From: Stephanodiscus triporus
Taxonomy: Eukaryota; Bacillariophyta; Thalassiosirophyceae; Thalassiosirales; Thalassiosiraceae
Direction of reading: 5' to 3'
Assembly: GCA_036939755.1 (NCBI GenBank)
Contig: JALLAZ010000558.1
Span: 1-22,492, forward strand
Length of the DNA: 22,492 nt
Translations under genes and position numbers: made by a program
Shown: positions 19,739-22,492 of the stretch, in pieces
Numbering within the stretch: position 1 is the stretch's first letter
Layout of the letters: each line of letters starts with the position of its first letter
Notes under the pieces: generated by a model
The model's database searches: none
Seen by the model: the letters and a program-made list of their open reading frames with translations, nothing else
What the model was told of the DNA's origin: nothing

Positions 19739-20352
19739 AGTCCGCCGAGTGCATTTCCATTACATTCGAACGACAGAAGAAAGATGAAAAGATGGACACA
19801 ATCACGCAAATGGCTTCGGGAGACGAGACGCTATGCCCTGTTTGAGCAGCCGCAAGAATTGTGAAAAGAATCAAAAAATATCCAGGATCATCGCAGCATA
19901 CCCCCATCTCTACAGTTCTCAGTCATGGGATCATCAAACACATCACGTCGGATCATGTAATTGACGCTTTACGCGATGCAGTAGGGGCAATAGGCGAAGC
20001 GAGACTTGGATTCAAGAAAGAAAACATTGGCATGCACTCGATTAGATCGGGGGCGGCCATGGCAATGTACCTTGGAGAATGCCCAGTTTTTATGATAATG
20101 CTGATCGGTCGCTGGTCCAGCGATGCCTTTCTCCAATACATAAGAAAACAGGTAATGGAATTCAGTCAGAACGTGGCCAAGAAAATGCTCTCGTGCCAGC
20201 AGAACTGCAGACACATTCTGGAAATCCACACGAGAGTACCCTCAAATGACCCACGCATCCGAAACCATCCCAACAACGCCGAAACGAGAAAGAAGGTTGG
20301 TGGTGACTCATGTCGCCGTGTCAGACTCCCCCCGTTTGCCCAGTTCACTTGA
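19036..20352 (+). pseudogene. Tyrosine recombinase of the DIRS-group element, two in-frame TGA stops
   Basis: The frame opens after TGA at 19033-19035 and overlaps the RT ORF by about 700 bp in the -1 frame. It ends at TGA 20350-20352. It is interrupted by TGA at 19402-19404 and 19843-19845, with clear homology continuing across both. The N-terminal part looks like a helical core-binding domain (WLWRRWVEYLQSIGIKDDVY). Catalytic residues remain: Arg in FFAMRSCEY (codon 19618-19620), H-x-x-R as HSIR (20035-20046), Trp in GRWSSDAF, and the nucleophilic Tyr in LQYIRK (20137-20139). It would integrate the circular cDNA by strand exchange. No ATG precedes the conserved part, so expression would need frameshifting, splicing or re-initiation; no classical slippery heptamer is obvious. 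Confidence 0.82.
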
Positions 20353-20428
20353 GCATCCGCCTTCCAAGTGTTTGGTTCTTCATTGATGGTGGAAACACAT
20401 CGGAAAGCCGACCCAGGATCGGGGGAGG

Positions 20429-20465
20429 GGGTTCAAATCGATTACTAGAACATCGATTCAAACCC
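20429..20465. repeat. Hairpin after the recombinase frame
   Basis: GGGTTCAAATCGAT (20429-20442) pairs with ATCGATTCAAACCC (20452-20465) at 12 of 14 positions across a 9-nt loop. It sits between the recombinase stop and B1. It may act in RNA 3'-end formation or as a recombinase-related site; function is unknown. Confidence 0.6.
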
Positions 20466-20503
20466 AGCCCGTCCGGCAGGACACTCTCTTTTTGGAGGCT
20501 TTG

Positions 20504-20587
20504 CATATTTCATATCTTACATATTACAGGTTACAGCTACTTCAATGATCCGAGAAGAGCCAAAGATCCTAGTTCCGAACCTCTTTT
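20504..20587 (+). repeat. Split direct repeat B1
   Basis: About 84 bp starting CATATTTCATATCTTACATA and ending GTTCCGAACCTCTTTT, directly abutting A2. It matches 20870-20955 with about four substitutions and one 3-nt length difference over the first 80 bases. Confidence 0.9.
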
Positions 20588-20843
20588 GTTGCCTGGGGAC
20601 GCGGCGAGGAGCGGGAAAGTGTGAGTTCCCATCACATATCTTGGCTTCCTTTTTCTTGGCGCGGGCGAAGAAATTCTGTGCGGTCTGGCCTACTTCTCGA
20701 ATTCTCCTCGGCCTGTTTTCCACGAGCCAAGAAAGGCAAGTGAATGTGGGCTGGCAGCAAACCTCATAGTTTTGGTTTTTTCCTCCGCCGAACTCGAAGT
20801 GCTTTCCTATTCGATAACATCGAATTTTATCATAGAAAAATAA
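20588..20843 (+). repeat. Split direct repeat A2
   Basis: About 256-bp copy of the left-end repeat at 13896-14162, from GTTGCCTGGGGAC to CATAGAAAAATAA. It lies between B1 and B2 with only 26 bp before B2. This B1-A2-B2 cluster is the 3' end structure of Ngaro/PAT elements. Confidence 0.9.
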
Positions 20844-20869
20844 AAATCCCCAAACCCACCCTGGAAACA

Positions 20870-20955
20870 CATATTTCATATCTTACATATTTCAGGTTAC
20901 ATCTACTTCAATGATCCGCGAAGAGCCTAAGAGGATCCTAGTTCCGAACCTGTTT
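20870..20955 (+). repeat. Split direct repeat B2 (right end of element)
   Basis: Second copy of B1, ending near GTTCCGAACCTGTTT. The matching stops here, so this marks the probable right edge of the element. Confidence 0.88.
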
Positions 20956-21383
20956 CGACTGGCTTTCCACCAACTTTTCAAGCATAAGTACCATACTCAT
21001 GTCACAAAGATAGATCCCATGGGCAGTCAGGATGAGTTGGGAGGGATTTGTTGGGCTTTGTCGGATACTCTAGAAGTTTTGTCACTTTCTTGTGTGTGGG
21101 AAACTGCCAATGTGGATGGGCGTGGCCGCCGGGAGGGCAAGGAGGTGCGGCACGGTTGCGGGAAAGCTGCCTTGTGATTTTCGTCCGAGCAGACCAAGGA
21201 CAGACTGACAACCCAGCCCCTCCTTCCGATCCGATCCCGCCCCCGGCCCCCTCCAACCGACTCTCTCTCCGCCGCCGGCTTTACTACTATGCCCCCCCCA
21301 CCGATCGATCGTCGTTCGTTCGTCGGTCCAAGAGTCCCCCCCCCCCCCCCCCCCCCAGCCGAAGACGAAGGGGAGGGACAATA
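20956..21383. other. Intergenic region upstream of the GC-rich gene, with 21-C tract
   Basis: 428 bp between the retroelement and the next start codon. It becomes pyrimidine rich on the plus strand toward the gene and contains an uninterrupted run of 21 C at 21336-21356, 27 bp before the ATG. The run could be in the 5' UTR or promoter; its length may be unstable or a sequencing artefact. No other gene is convincing. Confidence 0.55.
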
Positions 21384-22492
21384 ATGAGCGCCTCCTCCCC
21401 CCCCCTGACACCCGAGGGGATGGTCGAGGCCGTCTCGTCCCTCCGCGCGTCCGTCGTCGTCGCCTCCTCCTCGTCGTCGTCGTCGACGACCTCCTTCCCC
21501 CTCCTACTAATGTCCGAGCTCGTGACTAGGGGGGCGGACGTTCGATCCCACAATCGTCGTCTGCCAAACGCCATCGTTGATGAAGACGACGGCGTCGAGT
21601 GGACGACGTCCCTCCTGGACCTCGTCCGTAACGTCGCCGGGAGGAGTGCCGTCGACGACGATAGACGGCACCCTCCCCCCGTCCTCGCGGCGCTCTACGA
21701 GGCGGCGGGGAACGCCGCGATCGCTTGCCGCGACTCCCTCCCCCCGCCTCCGCCGCCGCGCGACGGCCGCCGCGGTCGCGATCCGTCGTCGTCGTCGTCG
21801 TCGACGTCGCCCGACGACGATCCCGCGATACGACTCCCGCCGCCGCTCCCGTCCGCGAACGACCCGAGGGTGCGCAAATCCTTGGCGGACGCGCTCGGAC
21901 GGTGCGAGGCGGTCGACGACGGCAGGCTCATGGCGCTGCTCTCCCTCGTCGGGGTCGTGGGCAGGATGTCGACGTCGTCGTCGTCGAATGCAGGGGAGGG
22001 CGCGAGGGGGGGGGGGTCACGACGACGGCTGCTCCGGCGTCGACTCGCGGACGTCGCCTACTCGTATCGGCTGCATCGCGCGTGCGCGTACGGCCCGTAC
22101 CTCGGGGGGAACAACGGCGGACGTGCGGTGAGTTGTTGGAAGGCGTGCCTCGACGCGGCGCTGTTGGGGTCGGGCGGGGTGGGGGGGGGGGGGTACGACG
22201 TCGACGACGACAGCGACGACGGCGTGCCGGGACACGCGTCGTACCGCGACGTTCGCGTAGTCGTCCCCCTGATGAACATGTCGCGGATAGCGAGGGATAG
22301 GGGCAACGTCGCGCGCGTCGCGGAATTGGGGCCGTACCTCGCCCTCGGATACCTCGGCGCGATCGACGTCAGGACGACGACGACGACGACGACGATGATG
22401 ATGGAGGGGGGGGAGGGGGGGGACGGCGATGACGATGGGAGGCTCGACGACGTGATATCGGAACATTACCTCCGTCGATGCTGTCCGGCGTA
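21384..22492 (+). CDS. Uncharacterised GC-rich protein, partial (3' end beyond window)
   Basis: An open frame of 369 codons from ATG 21384 to the window edge with no stop. I do not recognise the family. The protein alternates low-complexity runs (poly-Ser at about 27-36 and 138-143, Pro and Gly runs, a Thr-Met run near 340) with ordered-looking helical stretches such as VLAALYEAAGNAAIACRDSL, ADVAYSYRLHRACAYGPYLG, AVSCWKACLDAALLG and VVVPLMNMSRIARDRGNVAR. These suggest an alpha-helical repeat protein, though that is only an impression. Base composition is much more GC rich than the rest of the window, with TCG/GAC trinucleotide runs. Long frames on both strands are expected at such GC, but the helical stretches favour this frame. 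GTGAGT at 22127-22132 could be an intron donor, though the frame stays open past it. Confidence 0.65.
   Translation, partial: MSASSPPLTPEGMVEAVSSLRASVVVASSSSSSSTTSFPLLLMSELVTRGADVRSHNRRLPNAIVDEDDGVEWTTSLLDLVRNVAGRSAVDDDRRHPPPVLAALYEAAGNAAIACRDSLPPPPPPRDGRRGRDPSSSSSSTSPDDDPAIRLPPPLPSANDPRVRKSLADALGRCEAVDDGRLMALLSLVGVVGRMSTSSSSNAGEGARGGGSRRRLLRRRLADVAYSYRLHRACAYGPYLGGNNGGRAVSCWKACLDAALLGSGGVGGGGYDVDDDSDDGVPGHASYRDVRVVVPLMNMSRIARDRGNVARVAELGPYLALGYLGAIDVRTTTTTTTMMMEGGEGGDGDDDGRLDDVISEHYLRRCCPA

Larger units (their letters stand above)
13896..20955 (+). mobile_element. DIRS-group (Ngaro/PAT-like) tyrosine-recombinase retrotransposon, degraded
   Basis: About 7.06 kb. Order: A1 repeat, gag-like frame, RT-RNase H frame, tyrosine recombinase frame, then B1-A2-B2. 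The enzymes and the split direct repeats together define the Ngaro/PAT branch of DIRS-like elements, which integrate as a circular DNA through a tyrosine recombinase instead of a DDE integrase (family knowledge). No aspartic protease, DDE integrase or methyltransferase is seen. Gag and recombinase frames hold two TGA stops each, so this copy is probably not autonomous, although the RT-RNase H frame is intact. Outer boundaries are set by the repeat ends and may be off by a few bases. Confidence 0.88.

Noticed and set aside
14444..19845. TGA recoded as a sense codon (selenocysteine or Trp) in the retroelement
   Set aside because: The methyltransferase and recombinase frames themselves appear to end in TGA, and Trp is encoded by TGG throughout. 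Decay from CGA is the simpler explanation.
20429..20465. tRNA gene suggested by a B-box-like GGTTCAAATC
   Set aside because: No acceptor stem, anticodon arm or A box could be placed around it; it is a simple hairpin.
13896..20955. LTR retrotransposon (Gypsy/Copia) or endogenous virus
   Set aside because: There is no aspartic protease or DDE integrase, and the repeats are split as A1...B1-A2-B2 instead of two equal LTRs. A tyrosine recombinase is present.
21577..22466. Other long frames in the GC-rich right end on both strands
   Set aside because: They are Arg/Ser/Pro-rich frames typical of shadow ORFs in high-GC sequence. The frame from 21384 is longer, uninterrupted and has ordered-looking helices.
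1..22492. CRISPR arrays, rRNA or bacterial operon features
   Set aside because: No spaced identical short repeats, rRNA motifs or ribosome-binding-site-linked operons were seen; the gene content is eukaryotic.

Overview
The window looks like a nuclear segment of a microalga, most likely a diatom or other stramenopile. Evidence: canonical core histone genes arranged head to head, a plant/alga-type (ATXR3/SDG2-like) SET methyltransferase, short GT-AG introns (71-105 nt), compact mixed-strand gene spacing, and a tyrosine-recombinase retrotransposon. Lineage is inferred from gene content only.

Layout: (1) 1-1101: divergent histone pair, H2A on minus (cut by the left edge) and H2B on plus, sharing a 391-bp promoter. 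H2B is followed by an AATAAA and a 16-nt hairpin shaped like the histone mRNA stem-loop. (2) 1570-10837, minus strand: several long open frames join through four frame-preserving introns into one coding sequence of 8,934 nt (2,977 codons plus stop). The predicted protein carries, in order, a Tudor/Agenet-like segment, an AT-hook, a bromodomain-like segment, an ATXR3-type SET plus post-SET, an HMG box, a KN/TALE homeodomain, a CW zinc finger, a Tudor-knot-like domain, three more KN homeodomains and a Y/S/Q-rich repeat tail. It appears to be a histone H3K4 methyltransferase with several chromatin-reading and DNA-binding modules in one chain. (3) 11566-13515, plus strand: an Mrs2/CorA-type magnesium channel with an unusual low-complexity insertion. 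(4) 13896 to about 20955: a DIRS-group (Ngaro/PAT-like) retrotransposon with gag, RT-RNase H and tyrosine recombinase frames and A1...B1-A2-B2 split direct repeats. It is degraded; gag and recombinase each carry two in-frame TGA codons. (5) 21384-22492, plus strand: an uninterrupted, very GC-rich frame of unknown function running off the right edge.

The clearest candidate for something undescribed is the multi-domain chromatin protein, whose four homeodomains all lack the usual DNA-contacting Asn-51. Second is the split-direct-repeat retroelement. No link between the H2A/H2B pair and the tail-to-tail methyltransferase gene can be claimed beyond adjacency.
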